A DNA stretch of 37,282 bases from an uncultured Lachnospiraceae bacterium (GCA_947624815.1 CANQME010000022.1:1-37282); one strand, 5' to 3'. Counted from the stretch's first letter, positions 21,768-29,771 are shown. Program-made: numbers and translations. Notes: generated by a model from the sequence alone, not told the origin.

Positions 21768-22976
21768 CGGGTTGCCCTCCAACGCCGCCAGGATATCCGG
21801 AAACGCCTGCAGGCTCCGCTTCAGGATCCCGTTCATGCAGGCGATGGCGATTCCGTAATTGACGATGGGAACGCCGGCCTGGACGGCGCGGCCGATGCGG
21901 TGCTTCATTTCCTTCTCATTCAGCATACAGCCGCCGCAGTGGACCACCAGCGTGAATTCCGACAGATCTTCCGGAAATTCGGTGCCGGAGGTGAAGGTAT
22001 AGACCGGCTTCGCGCCGCTGTACGCTTCGATCCAGTTGGGCAGCTTGACCGTCCCGATGTCGTTGCACTGGCGGTGATGGGTGCAGCCCTCGCTGATCAG
22101 GACTTTGTCGCCGTCCTTCAGGCGGGACAGCCGGGCGGCGCCTTCGACCAGACGCTGAAGACTGCCCTTATAACGGGCGAACAGGATGGAAAATGAGGTA
22201 AGCAGCACGTCGTCGGGCGTGTCTGCGGCCACCTTCTTAAATGCCTGGGAGTCGGTAACGACCAGCTTCGGTTTCCGGGAGAGATCGGAAAGCGTCTGCT
22301 TCAGCTCTTCGGGCTGGCAGGTGATGAAGGTGCAGTGGACGTCCAGGATCTCCCGCATGGTCTGCTGTTGGGGCAGGATCAGGCGGCCCTTGGGCGCGGC
22401 CTCGTCCACCGGAACCACCAGGACGACGATGTCGCCGGGCTTTAGAAGGTCGGCCAGAATATATTTGTCCCTTGCGGCGGCCGGCGCGAAGGCGCCGATC
22501 TTCTCTTTCAGTTCGTAAATGCCGTCGCGGGTGACGGCGCTGACAAGGATTTCGTTGTCTTTAAGCGCAGGCTCCCAATCGATCAGGTCCGCTTTATTGT
22601 AGACGACCAGATACGGCAGCTTCTTCTCTTCAAACAGTTCGATCAGTTCCTCATCCGCTCCCGTGCGGCCCCGCGTGGAGTCGACCACCAGAACGGCGAT
22701 GTCCGTCTGGGCCAGGATCTGGCGGGCTTTTTTAACGCGCTGCGCCCCCAGTTCCCCTTCGTCGTCCAGACCGGGCGTGTCGATGATCACGACCGGTCCC
22801 AGGGGAAGTAGCTCCATGGCCTTCTTCACCGGATCGGTGGTGGTGCCCTTGATATCCGAAACAACGGCCAGATCCTGGCCGGTGACCGCGTTGACCAGGC
22901 TGGATTTGCCGGCGTTGCGGACGCCGAAGAAGCCGATATGCAGGCGTTCGGCGGATACGGTTTCGTTCAGTCCCAT
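21756..22976 (-). CDS. hydF: [FeFe]-hydrogenase H-cluster maturation GTPase HydF
   Basis: A 406-residue protein with the three HydF parts. The GTPase domain has P-loop GVRNAGKSS near residues 18-26, switch TTTDPV, DTPGLDD and NKAD. A dimerisation domain follows at about 175-270. The C-terminal 4Fe-4S domain has CTHHRQCND near 305-315 and HCGGCMLN near 355-362. It scaffolds the 2Fe subcluster and delivers it to the hydrogenase. Start 22976 gives AGGAG a 6-base spacer; the ATG at 22979 is an alternative. The gene lies just after a TM1266-type gene in one operon. HydE, HydG and the hydrogenase itself are not in the window. The convergent MATE gene overlaps its end by 12 bases. Confidence 0.93.
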   Translation of the reverse strand: MGLNETVSAERLHIGFFGVRNAGKSSLVNAVTGQDLAVVSDIKGTTTDPVKKAMELLPLGPVVIIDTPGLDDEGELGAQRVKKARQILAQTDIAVLVVDSTRGRTGADEELIELFEEKKLPYLVVYNKADLIDWEPALKDNEILVSAVTRDGIYELKEKIGAFAPAAARDKYILADLLKPGDIVVLVVPVDEAAPKGRLILPQQQTMREILDVHCTFITCQPEELKQTLSDLSRKPKLVVTDSQAFKKVAADTPDDVLLTSFSILFARYKGSLQRLVEGAARLSRLKDGDKVLISEGCTHHRQCNDIGTVKLPNWIEAYSGAKPVYTFTSGTEFPEDLSEFTLVVHCGGCMLNEKEMKHRIGRAVQAGVPIVNYGIAIACMNGILKRSLQAFPDILAALEGNPSSL

Positions 22977-22988
22977 CATGCTCTCCTT

Positions 22989-23246
22989 TCAGTCCTCATC
23001 CTTAATCTCGGAAAATGCGGTCTTCACGCTGACGCCGTCCAGATTGCCGATCTTGCCGGCCAGCGCGGAGATCGTGTCCTGGGGCGCGTCGATGGCGATG
23101 CTGATGATGTTGATATTCCGCTGCCGGTAGGGAATGCCCATGCGGCCGATGATGTACTCGCCGTAATCATGCAGGATATGGTTCAGCTTCTCCACTGTGT
23201 CGCCGCTTTTGACGATGATGCTCATGACCGCGACTCGTGTCTTCAT
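22989..23246 (-). CDS. TM1266-family ACT-like protein, putative iron-only hydrogenase system regulator
   Basis: An 85-residue protein starting MKTRVAVMSIIVKSGDTVEK with the beta-alpha-beta pattern of the ACT/NikR-C fold (YIIGRMGIPYRQRNINIISI, then DAPQDTISALAGKIGNLDGV). This is the TM1266 family, often encoded next to hydEFG genes. The ATG at 23246 has AGGAGG with an 8-base spacer; the longer reading from 23276 would put this SD inside the gene. It is 12 bases upstream of hydF and starts that operon. It probably binds a small molecule and modulates the hydrogenase system, but no DNA-binding part is visible. Confidence 0.85.
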   Translation of the reverse strand: MKTRVAVMSIIVKSGDTVEKLNHILHDYGEYIIGRMGIPYRQRNINIISIAIDAPQDTISALAGKIGNLDGVSVKTAFSEIKDED

Positions 23247-23286
23247 GACAGATACCTCCTTGTATATGGTGATCATTTTGCCGTTT

Positions 23287-23429
23287 AAAAAAGCCGTACC
23301 TGATCCGGTACGGCTGAAATGAAATTCTGATAGCAGGAACCGAAAACCGCAGAATGGGGTTCTTGCCGTCTTCGCTTCCAGATTATGCCGTACCTTTCAC
23401 GCAGACGACACGTCTTTGTGTCAGGCAAC
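23287..23429 (-). promoter_or_regulatory. leader of the TM1266-hydF operon with terminator/antiterminator arrangement
   Basis: On the minus strand the leader carries GGTACGGC (23394-23387), later GCCGTACC (23314-23307), then GGTACGGC again (23300-23293) followed by six Ts (23292-23287). The last two form a strong intrinsic terminator; the first copy can pair with the same middle arm and prevent it. Further stems are GACAC/GTGTC (23407-23422) and GAACC/GGTTC (23337-23362). This is riboswitch- or protein-controlled attenuation architecture ahead of the first gene. I do not recognise a known riboswitch consensus. Confidence 0.65.
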
Positions 23430-23435
23430 GGAATC

Positions 23436-23464
23436 ATTATACATCAGGGAATTATGTTTGACAA
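23436..23464 (-). promoter_or_regulatory. promoter of the TM1266-hydF operon
   Basis: On the minus strand, TTGTCA (23464-23459) and TATAAT (23441-23436) are 17 bases apart. Its -35 occupies the same bases as the -35 of the divergent kinase promoter. Confidence 0.75.
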
Positions 23465-23486
23465 GTGTTCGGAAAATTTGTATATT
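23458..23486 (+). promoter_or_regulatory. promoter of the hybrid kinase gene
   Basis: TTGACA (23458-23463) and TATATT (23481-23486) are 17 bases apart. The -35 overlaps that of the divergent hydF-operon promoter, so only one polymerase can occupy the region at a time. Confidence 0.7.
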
Positions 23487-23553
23487 ATTTTTATAGAGGA
23501 TTTATCTGTACATGGGAATGGTCTGGCAAACTACCTGAAGGAGAACGGTACAT

Positions 23554-26151
23554 ATGGGCAATGATTTGACACAGAATAATTACGCAAAAAAGGATCGGAG
23601 CCTGACGGCGACGGGGATCGTGATCGCCGTGATCGTTATATTGCTGGTTTCCGCTTTTTTCAGTATCAACTCGGTGCTTCGCCAACGGTCCTTAAGCCGC
23701 GTGGAAGAGGGCGCCGATACGGTCATCGAGGAGGTAACGTCCAAGCTGGCGCGGGACAGCCGGATCTTAAACGCCGCGGCGGAGATCATTTCCCAGGCGG
23801 ATAACTTTGATCCGGAAGCGACCAGGGAGGTCATGATGACGCTTGCCCCGCTTCTTGAGACGATGCAGATACGTGTTCTTATGCCCGACGATTCGCTCCT
23901 GACGCTCGGTGAAACGGTTATCAACCCGACCGACGGCAGCGGGATATCCTTCGCGGAGGAAGCGCCCCTGGGGGAGCATGTATCGAACCGCCAGAAAAGC
24001 CTTACGTCCGGGAAGCCGGTTCTGCGCCACTATGTGCCGATCGTACAGAACGGGCAGGTGGCGGCGCTGCTTTACGGCGTTACGGAGCTTTCGACGCTGG
24101 AGAACAGTCTGAATATTGATAATATCTATAATGCGAGCGCCAGCGTTTACATCATTGATGCGCGTACGGGAGATTTCATCCTGGATACCTGGCACGATGA
24201 GCTGCTCAATATCGCCGACTACGACGGATCGGACCGCGAGACGAAGGGGGATACCACCTGGGATGACTATCTGGACGATCTGACAAGCCTGGAATCCGGT
24301 TATGTCGTCTTCAGGACGTCCCGAATGGACGACTGGGAGTATATGTATTACGCGCCGGCCGGCATCAACGAATGGTCCATCGCCGTATCCGTACCGGAGA
24401 AGGAAGCGTTCGCCAGCGTGTATGCGGTTCAGCGGGTCTGCCTGGTTCTGGGCCTTCTGATGGCGGTTACGATCATCCTGTATTACCTGTGGGTCAGGCG
24501 CAACGCGGCCGAGATCATGAACCGGGCCGTGGAGCAGGCGGTCATGGCGGAGAAGCTGCAGAAGGCGGAGGCCGCCGACCGTGCCAAGAGCGTGTTCCTT
24601 TCCAATATGTCCCATGATATCCGTACGCCGATGAATGCGATCATCGGGTTCACGACGCTGGCGGAGACGAATATTGACAATAAGGAGCGCACCCAGGAGT
24701 ATCTTAAGAAGATACTTTCCTCCAGCAATCATCTTCTCAGCCTGATCAACGACATTCTGGATATGAGCCGGATCGAGAGCGGGAAGCTGAACATTGAGGA
24801 GAAGGAATGCAGCATTTCCGACATTTTCAAGGACATGCGCAATATCATCCAGCCGCAGATGCAGTCCAAGCAGCTGAATTTCTTCATGGACACCGTGGAT
24901 GTGGTGGACGAGGATATCTACTGCGACAAGCTGCATGTGAATCAGGTGCTGCTGAACCTCCTCTCCAACGCGATCAAGTTCACGCCGGCCGGCGGCACCA
25001 TCGCCCTGACGGTCCGGCAGAAGCCGCGCGCCCCCAAGGGCTACGGTTCCTACGAGATCCGGGTCAAGGATACCGGGATCGGCATGAGCGACGAATTTAT
25101 CCGCCATATCTTTGAGCCCTTTGAGCGGGAGCGCAATTCTACGGTCAGCGGCATTCAGGGTACCGGTCTCGGCATGGCCATTACGAAGAATATCGTGGAT
25201 ACCATGGGCGGCACCATCGAGGTGAAGTCGGAGCAGGGCAAGGGAACCGAATTTGTCATCAATATCGACTTCCGTCTTCAGACGGAGCCGCAGAAGATCG
25301 AGATCGTGGAGGAGCTGCAGGGCATGCGTGCCCTGGTCGTGGACGACAGCTTCGACACCTGCGACAGCGTGACGAAGATGCTGACCCAGATCGGCATGCG
25401 CTCCGAGTGGGCCATGCACGGCAAGGAAGCGGTGCTTCGCGCCAGACAGGCGTATGAAATGGGCGACGAATACCACGTATACATCATCGACTGGTTCCTT
25501 CCGGATCTGGGCGGCCTGGAGGTGGTGCGGCAGATCCGTTCCATCGTGGGCGAAGGCGCGCCGATCATCATCGTCACGGCCTATGACTGGACCGCCATCG
25601 AGGATGAGGCCAGGGCAGCAGGCGTGACGGCCTTCTGCAATAAGCCGATCTTCCTGTCTGAGCTGAGAGATATCCTGCTTTCCGCTACCTGCAGTTCGGT
25701 TTCGATGCAGCAGGAGAAGGAGAGCCTGATCCCGGGTCTGTCGGATCAGTTAAAGGGCACGCGCCTGCTGCTGACAGAGGACAATGAGCTGAACCGGGAG
25801 ATCGCCGTGGAGCTTCTGACGGACAGCGGCTTTGTGGTGGATACGGCGGAGGACGGCACGATCGCCGTAGAGAAGGTGAAGAATTCTGAGCCGGGATATT
25901 ATGGGCTGATCCTGATGGATATCCAGATGCCGAAGATGAACGGCTACGAGGCCACGAAGGCCATTCGGGCGCTGGACAGCCCGGTTCTGGCCAATATCCC
26001 CATCGTCGCCATGACGGCCAACGCGTTCGAGGAGGACCGGAGGCAGGCGCTGGAGTGCGGCATGAACGCGCATATCGCCAAGCCGATCGATGTGGAGAAG
26101 CTTCTGGAGGTCATTACGGGCATTCTGAACCAGAATAAAATTTCGGGTTGA
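23554..26151 (+). CDS. hybrid sensor histidine kinase with two receiver domains
   Basis: An 865-residue membrane kinase. Membrane segments are near residues 20-40 and 290-312, enclosing an external sensor domain of about 250 residues of the Cache kind. The H-box is NMSHDIRTPMNAI with His354, the N-box NLLSNAIKFTPAGG, and the ATP lid DTGIGMSDEF and GTGLGMAITKN. Receiver 1 (about 608-725) has Asp646 in YIIDWFLPD, and receiver 2 (about 742-858) has Asp789 in LILMDIQMPKMNG with AKPID. Both look complete. AAGGAG is 10 bases before the ATG. No DNA-binding output or phosphotransfer protein is adjacent, so the output is unknown. The gene is single and is followed at once by the T-box operon, whose promoter overlaps its stop codon. 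Confidence 0.92.
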   Translation: MGNDLTQNNYAKKDRSLTATGIVIAVIVILLVSAFFSINSVLRQRSLSRVEEGADTVIEEVTSKLARDSRILNAAAEIISQADNFDPEATREVMMTLAPLLETMQIRVLMPDDSLLTLGETVINPTDGSGISFAEEAPLGEHVSNRQKSLTSGKPVLRHYVPIVQNGQVAALLYGVTELSTLENSLNIDNIYNASASVYIIDARTGDFILDTWHDELLNIADYDGSDRETKGDTTWDDYLDDLTSLESGYVVFRTSRMDDWEYMYYAPAGINEWSIAVSVPEKEAFASVYAVQRVCLVLGLLMAVTIILYYLWVRRNAAEIMNRAVEQAVMAEKLQKAEAADRAKSVFLSNMSHDIRTPMNAIIGFTTLAETNIDNKERTQEYLKKILSSSNHLLSLINDILDMSRIESGKLNIEEKECSISDIFKDMRNIIQPQMQSKQLNFFMDTVDVVDEDIYCDKLHVNQVLLNLLSNAIKFTPAGGTIALTVRQKPRAPKGYGSYEIRVKDTGIGMSDEFIRHIFEPFERERNSTVSGIQGTGLGMAITKNIVDTMGGTIEVKSEQGKGTEFVINIDFRLQTEPQKIEIVEELQGMRALVVDDSFDTCDSVTKMLTQIGMRSEWAMHGKEAVLRARQAYEMGDEYHVYIIDWFLPDLGGLEVVRQIRSIVGEGAPIIIVTAYDWTAIEDEARAAGVTAFCNKPIFLSELRDILLSATCSSVSMQQEKESLIPGLSDQLKGTRLLLTEDNELNREIAVELLTDSGFVVDTAEDGTIAVEKVKNSEPGYYGLILMDIQMPKMNGYEATKAIRALDSPVLANIPIVAMTANAFEEDRRQALECGMNAHIAKPIDVEKLLEVITGILNQNKISG

Positions 26152-26176
26152 CATTTTATGGAAAGGCGTATAGAAT
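26148..26176 (+). promoter_or_regulatory. promoter of the T-box operon
   Basis: TTGACA (26148-26153) and TAGAAT (26171-26176) are 17 bases apart. The -35 overlaps the stop codon of the kinase gene (26149-26151). Transcription should start near 26183, just upstream of T-box stem I. Confidence 0.7.
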
Positions 26177-26184
26177 TACTTTAA

Positions 26185-26500
26185 ACCAGTGAAGAGGAAG
26201 TTGCGCTTTGAGAACGGTCTGCAGAGAGTCCGGGATGGTGTGATCCGGGCGATGTCAGTCAGAGCGAGTGGGCCTTGGAGGGCGAGATGAAAGGAAGCCG
26301 GAAAGTGCGGTCATGCAGGCGCGGTCAGAAGCCGCGGCGGATCGGAACACGGCGCCGAGTAGTTGAGACGCACAGCCGGCGTTAACGGGCGCGGGATGTG
26401 ATGGCATCCCGTAGAGAGGGCATACGAAGGTATGTCAATTAAGGTGGCACCGCAGGTTCCGGCCTGTCCTTGAAGAGATTCAGGGGCAGGCCGATTTTCG
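26185..26500 (+). promoter_or_regulatory. T-box riboswitch, probably tRNA(Trp)-responsive
   Basis: Stem I: CGCTTTGA (26204-26211) pairs with TCAGAGCG (26259-26266), and above it CCGGGAT (26230-26236) with ATCCGGG (26243-26249) closes a GGTGTG loop preceded by AGAGA, the usual distal AG-bulge region. Between the upper helix and GAGG/CCTT (26194-26197 with 26273-26276) lies the specifier loop, with UGG at 26269-26271 followed by a purine. The T-box AAGGTGGCACCGC is at 26441-26453; its UGGC (26445-26448) fits a tRNA ending GCCA, and bacterial tRNA(Trp) has discriminator G. The terminator is GGCCTGTCCTTGAA (26461-26474) with TTCAGGGGCAGGCC (26479-26492), then a short T-run. Val (GUG) is a second, less fitting specifier. 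Confidence 0.85.
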
Positions 26501-26517
26501 TGAAGGCAAATTGTTAC

Positions 26518-26712
26518 AGCGCCGGCGCCGTTGCAGAAGGCCGGCGGTTCCGCTTGCGGAAGCCGGCGGCCAGCTGCACACGGCAGAGCGGGCATTGGAA
26601 CAATGCCCGCGACCGAGAAAACGCGCAGCGTTTTCGAGGCGGCGCGTACCGGTGGCGAACGTACCCGGTGGCGCACGCTCCGCTTGCGCGTTCTAAGCGC
26701 CGGCGCCGTTGC
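26518..26712. repeat. 17-bp direct repeats bracketing a hairpin-rich segment
   Basis: AGCGCCGGCGCCGTTGC occurs at 26518-26534 and again at 26696-26712. Between them are several perfect or near-perfect stems: GCCGGCGG-type around 26540-26568, GCGGGCATT/AATGCCCGC near 26589-26611, GAAAACGC/GCGTTTTC near 26617-26635 and a GCGCACGC/GCTTGCGCG region. It lies in the mRNA leader between the T-box terminator and the first gene. It resembles an inserted repeat element; no transposase gene is present. Confidence 0.6.
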
Positions 26713-26740
26713 CCAACACATTACAGGAGGACGAACAGCC

Positions 26741-27088
26741 ATGGACGACAATTTCACCCTATACGACCTGAAGGTAGAGGTAGTGGCGACCGACAGACCG
26801 ATGGTCTGCGGCCACCGGCCCGGCGACTACTTCCTGGTGGAAGGAGAGAATCTGGTATTTCCGCAGACCCGCTCCTTCTCCATGTACTCGCTGGCGGCGC
26901 TTCTGCCGCTTCTGCCGGCCAAGCAGAGGCCGCTGCAGGACAACGACTGGATGCTGTCGGACAGCCTGATCGCCTGTCCGGATCCCAACTGCGGCGCGAA
27001 ATTTAAGATCACCCGGATCCGGAAGCGGACGCAGAGCCACGGGGAATGCACCGTGGTGCCGGTGGGCGAGCAGCCGGAGAAGGACTGA
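26741..27088 (+). CDS. TIGR04076-family protein
   Basis: A 115-residue soluble protein starting MDDNFTLYDLKVEVVATDRP. The pattern of a beta-rich start, CGHRPGDYFLVEG, a central LLPLLPAKQRPL helix, then CPDPNCGAKFKITRI matches the TIGR04076 family of small proteins of unknown function that often sit beside aldo/keto reductases. Conserved cysteines include the CGHRPG one and CPDPNC. Start 26741 has AGGAGG 10 bases upstream; a longer open frame from 26531 runs through the repeat segment and lacks support. It is the first gene behind the T-box, followed by the reductase and transporter genes. No catalytic role is assigned. Confidence 0.75.
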   Translation: MDDNFTLYDLKVEVVATDRPMVCGHRPGDYFLVEGENLVFPQTRSFSMYSLAALLPLLPAKQRPLQDNDWMLSDSLIACPDPNCGAKFKITRIRKRTQSHGECTVVPVGEQPEKD

Positions 27089-27094
27089 AGACGG

Positions 27095-27203
27095 CCGCCG
27101 CGGCCGCCCGCGCAGGAGCGGGACGGCGCAGAGAGGGCGGCCTTCGCGGCGGAAATATACCGCCGCAAACGGATTAGAGCGAGAACGTCCCGTTTACGGG
27201 ACG
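27095..27203. repeat. GC-rich hairpins between the first two operon genes
   Basis: CCGCCGCGGCCGCCC (27095-27109) faces GGGCGGC and CGCGGCGG (27135-27152), an alternative stem CGGCGG/CCGCCG is at 27147-27165, and CGTCCCG/CGGGACG at 27186-27203. There is no T-run, so these are not terminators. They may set mRNA stability or processing within the operon. Confidence 0.5.
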
Positions 27204-27238
27204 CTGCTGCATAGATATAACAAGGAGGAGAACACGAG

Positions 27239-28306
27239 ATGATAGAAAAGATCACATCATCACGCATCACACTGGACAACGGCTATCAGTTCAGCCGTGT
27301 GATCAACGGCGGCTGGCAGCTGTCGGCCGAGCACTGCCTGAAGGGGCAGCTGGACATTGACGACGCGATCAAGGCGTTTCATATGCTGAGAGAGCGGGGA
27401 CTGACGACCTTCGACTGCGCGGACATCTACACCGGAGTCGAGGAGATCCTGGGCCGCTTTGTCAATGAACTGCGGGCCACAGGCAATTACACCCACGACA
27501 TGATCCAGATCCACACCAAGTTCGTTCCGGATCTGAATATCCTGGATCAGGTAGATTTCGCTTACACGGAGAAGGTGGTAGACCGGAGCCTCATGCGCAT
27601 GCACCGGGACTGCCTGGACCTGGTGCAGTTCCACTGGTGGGATTACGATGTGCCCGGGATGATGGAGACGGCCTTCGATCTGGTAAAGCTTCAGGAGAAG
27701 GGCAAGATCCGCAATATCGCCATGTGCAATTTCGATACGCCCCATCTGAAGATGATGATCGACGCCGGCATCCATGTGGTCTCCAACCAGACCCAGTACT
27801 CCCTCTTCGACCGGCGGCCCGAGCGGGCGCTTCTGGATTACTCGCGGCAGCATGACGTCTACTGCTTCTGCTACGGCGCGCTGTCCGGCGGCTTCCTGGC
27901 GGAGCGCTGGATCGGAGTAAAGCGGGAGGATTTCGAGCCGGAGACCCGTTCCCATGTGAAATACCTGCAGATCATCGAGGATTCCATGGGCTGGAACGGC
28001 TACCAGAAGCTTCTGCTGTTCCTGAAGGATATCGCCGACAGGCATCAGGTCAGCATCGCCAATGTGGCGGTCAAATATATCCTGGACCAGCCGGGCGTCG
28101 GCGCGGTCATGGTGGGCTGCCGCAACAGTAAGCACGTGGAAGACAACGCGCGTCTGGCGGAGTTCGATCTGACGGATGAAGAGCTTCAGAGCATCCGCGA
28201 CTTCATTTCCCGGTATCCGACGCCGGAAGGCGAGCCGTTCACCCTGGAGCGGACGCCCGGATCGCGGTACCGGAACATCATGAAAATGAATCTGAACAAG
28301 GCGTGA
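27239..28306 (+). CDS. aldo/keto reductase
   Basis: A 355-residue TIM-barrel oxidoreductase. The catalytic tetrad is visible as Asp59 and Tyr64 in FDCADIY, Lys94 in HTKF and His132 in QFHWWDYD. The nucleotide-binding end reads GVGAVMVGCRNSKHVEDNAR. Members of this family reduce aldehydes or ketones with NAD(P)H. AAGGAGG precedes the ATG. It lies between the TIGR04076 gene and the NhaC-type transporter in the T-box operon, so its substrate may be linked to tryptophan or an indole-type keto acid; that is inference from context only. The protein is slightly longer than typical AKRs (about 320), through a C-terminal tail. Confidence 0.9.
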   Translation: MIEKITSSRITLDNGYQFSRVINGGWQLSAEHCLKGQLDIDDAIKAFHMLRERGLTTFDCADIYTGVEEILGRFVNELRATGNYTHDMIQIHTKFVPDLNILDQVDFAYTEKVVDRSLMRMHRDCLDLVQFHWWDYDVPGMMETAFDLVKLQEKGKIRNIAMCNFDTPHLKMMIDAGIHVVSNQTQYSLFDRRPERALLDYSRQHDVYCFCYGALSGGFLAERWIGVKREDFEPETRSHVKYLQIIEDSMGWNGYQKLLLFLKDIADRHQVSIANVAVKYILDQPGVGAVMVGCRNSKHVEDNARLAEFDLTDEELQSIRDFISRYPTPEGEPFTLERTPGSRYRNIMKMNLNKA

Positions 28307-28364
28307 CGGCCGGCGGCGCGTATCTGCGCGGCATTGTACGGAAAAAGAAATCGTGTAAGGAGAT

Positions 28365-29756
28365 ATGAATAAAATGAAACAGCAGGAAACCAAATTACAG
28401 TTCCGCGGCGGCGTGATGCTTTCCCTCGTCCCCGTGGTGATCTACGTATTCTTCTGTGTGGTACTTTTTATCGGCTTTAAGGCGTTTAATATGGAATCCC
28501 TGGCGGTGGGCGGCTTTCTGGCCCTTCTCGTGGGCGGCCTGTTCTGCACCAGCTATTCCGATTTCTGGGATAGTGTGATCCGGGGCATTTCCTCGGTGAC
28601 GTCCGTCTCGGTCGTCGTGATCCTGCTGCTGGTGGGCATGTTCAGCCAGCTGATCAAGACCTGCGGCCTGTCCGGCGGTTTCGTCTGGATGGCCAACGCC
28701 CTCGGCATGAGGGGCGGGATCTTCGTGGCGTTCACCTTCCTGGCCACCTGCATCGTCTCGACGGCCACCGGTTCGTCCATCGGCACCATGTTCATCGCGT
28801 TCCCGATCTTCTACCCGGCGGGTCTGATCCTGGGGGCCAATGAAATGTTCATGGCCGGAAGCATCGTGTCCGGCGCTATCTTCGGCGACAATCTGGCGCC
28901 GATCTCCGACACCACCATCGCTTCCTCCTCTACGCAGCAGTTTAAGGACGGCCGTCCGGCCGATATCGGCGGCGTCGTGGCCAGCCGGATCAAGTATTCC
29001 GCGGTGGCCGGTCTGGTTACGATCGTGATCTTCGCCATCTTCGGCGGAATGGGCGGCACTTATCAGGGCGGCGAGATCGACGCGATCGCGAATCCCATGT
29101 CTCTGGTCATGCTGATCCCGGTGGTGGTGATGCTGGCGGTGGCCACGAAGACCCGCAATATCTTCGAGGGCATCCTGGTGGGCCTGGGACTTGGCACGAT
29201 CGTCGGCCTGGCAGCAGGGCTCTTCCCCTTCAGCGCCGTCTTCGCCAATGACGCGGCCAACAACGCGGCGACCGGATTCCTGATCGACGGCGTCAACGGG
29301 ATCCTGCCCACCTGCGCTCTGGTCATCTCCGTCTTCGGCATCATGGGCGTGCTTAACGACGCCGGGATGCTGAACCTGATCGCCGATAAGATTCTGAAGA
29401 GCAATATGGCCCAGACAGATTCCGGCGCGGAGCTGATCTGCATGGCCGGCATCGCGCTGACGACGGTTCTTCTGGGCGGCGTCACCAGCGCGTCCATCCT
29501 GACCTTCGGACCGATCCTCAACAAGATCGGTTCCGCCAAGAATATCCATCCATACCGGCGCGCCAACCTGCTGGACGGCACCGCCAACAGCCTTCCGGCC
29601 ATCGTGCCGTTCATGAGCGTCTTCGTCTTCATCGGCGCTGCGCTGACCGGCCTGTCGCCGCTTGTCGTGGCGGGCGGAACGATCTACGGCTTCGCGCTGT
29701 TCATCGTCTTCCTGTTCGCGGTCATTACCGGCTGGGGACGGAAGAAGGAAGAATAA
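28365..29756 (+). CDS. NhaC-family Na+/H+ antiporter-type transporter, possible amino acid transporter
   Basis: A 463-residue integral membrane protein with about 11-12 segments. The family signature is clear: GAIFGDNLAPISDTTIASSS near residues 168-187, and a matching GTANSLPAIVPF block in the second half. NhaC relatives include Na+/H+ antiporters and malate/lactate exchangers, and some have been proposed as amino acid transporters because T-boxes precede them. Here the T-box specifier suggests tryptophan, so Na+-coupled uptake of tryptophan or a related compound is a reasonable guess. AAGGAG precedes two in-frame ATGs, 28365 and 28374; the second has the more usual distance. It ends the operon at a 20-bp terminator stem. 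Confidence 0.88.
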   Translation: MNKMKQQETKLQFRGGVMLSLVPVVIYVFFCVVLFIGFKAFNMESLAVGGFLALLVGGLFCTSYSDFWDSVIRGISSVTSVSVVVILLLVGMFSQLIKTCGLSGGFVWMANALGMRGGIFVAFTFLATCIVSTATGSSIGTMFIAFPIFYPAGLILGANEMFMAGSIVSGAIFGDNLAPISDTTIASSSTQQFKDGRPADIGGVVASRIKYSAVAGLVTIVIFAIFGGMGGTYQGGEIDAIANPMSLVMLIPVVVMLAVATKTRNIFEGILVGLGLGTIVGLAAGLFPFSAVFANDAANNAATGFLIDGVNGILPTCALVISVFGIMGVLNDAGMLNLIADKILKSNMAQTDSGAELICMAGIALTTVLLGGVTSASILTFGPILNKIGSAKNIHPYRRANLLDGTANSLPAIVPFMSVFVFIGAALTGLSPLVVAGGTIYGFALFIVFLFAVITGWGRKKEE

Positions 29757-29771
29757 TTACCGGAAATGTAT

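Noticed and set aside
23293-23330. ACCTGATCCGG on the plus strand, reminiscent of a TPP riboswitch
   Set aside because: The rest of the thi-box consensus is absent and the sequence is explained by the minus-strand terminator stem.
23767-25476. Long open frame on the minus strand inside the hybrid kinase gene
   Set aside because: It is rich in His, Arg, Asp and Leu without domain patterns, lies opposite a complete kinase gene in GC-rich DNA, and has no ribosome-binding site. It is a shadow frame.
28395-29549. Minus-strand open frame opposite the NhaC gene
   Set aside because: Composition of Asp, His, Gly and Arg only, typical of the antisense of a GC-rich membrane protein gene.
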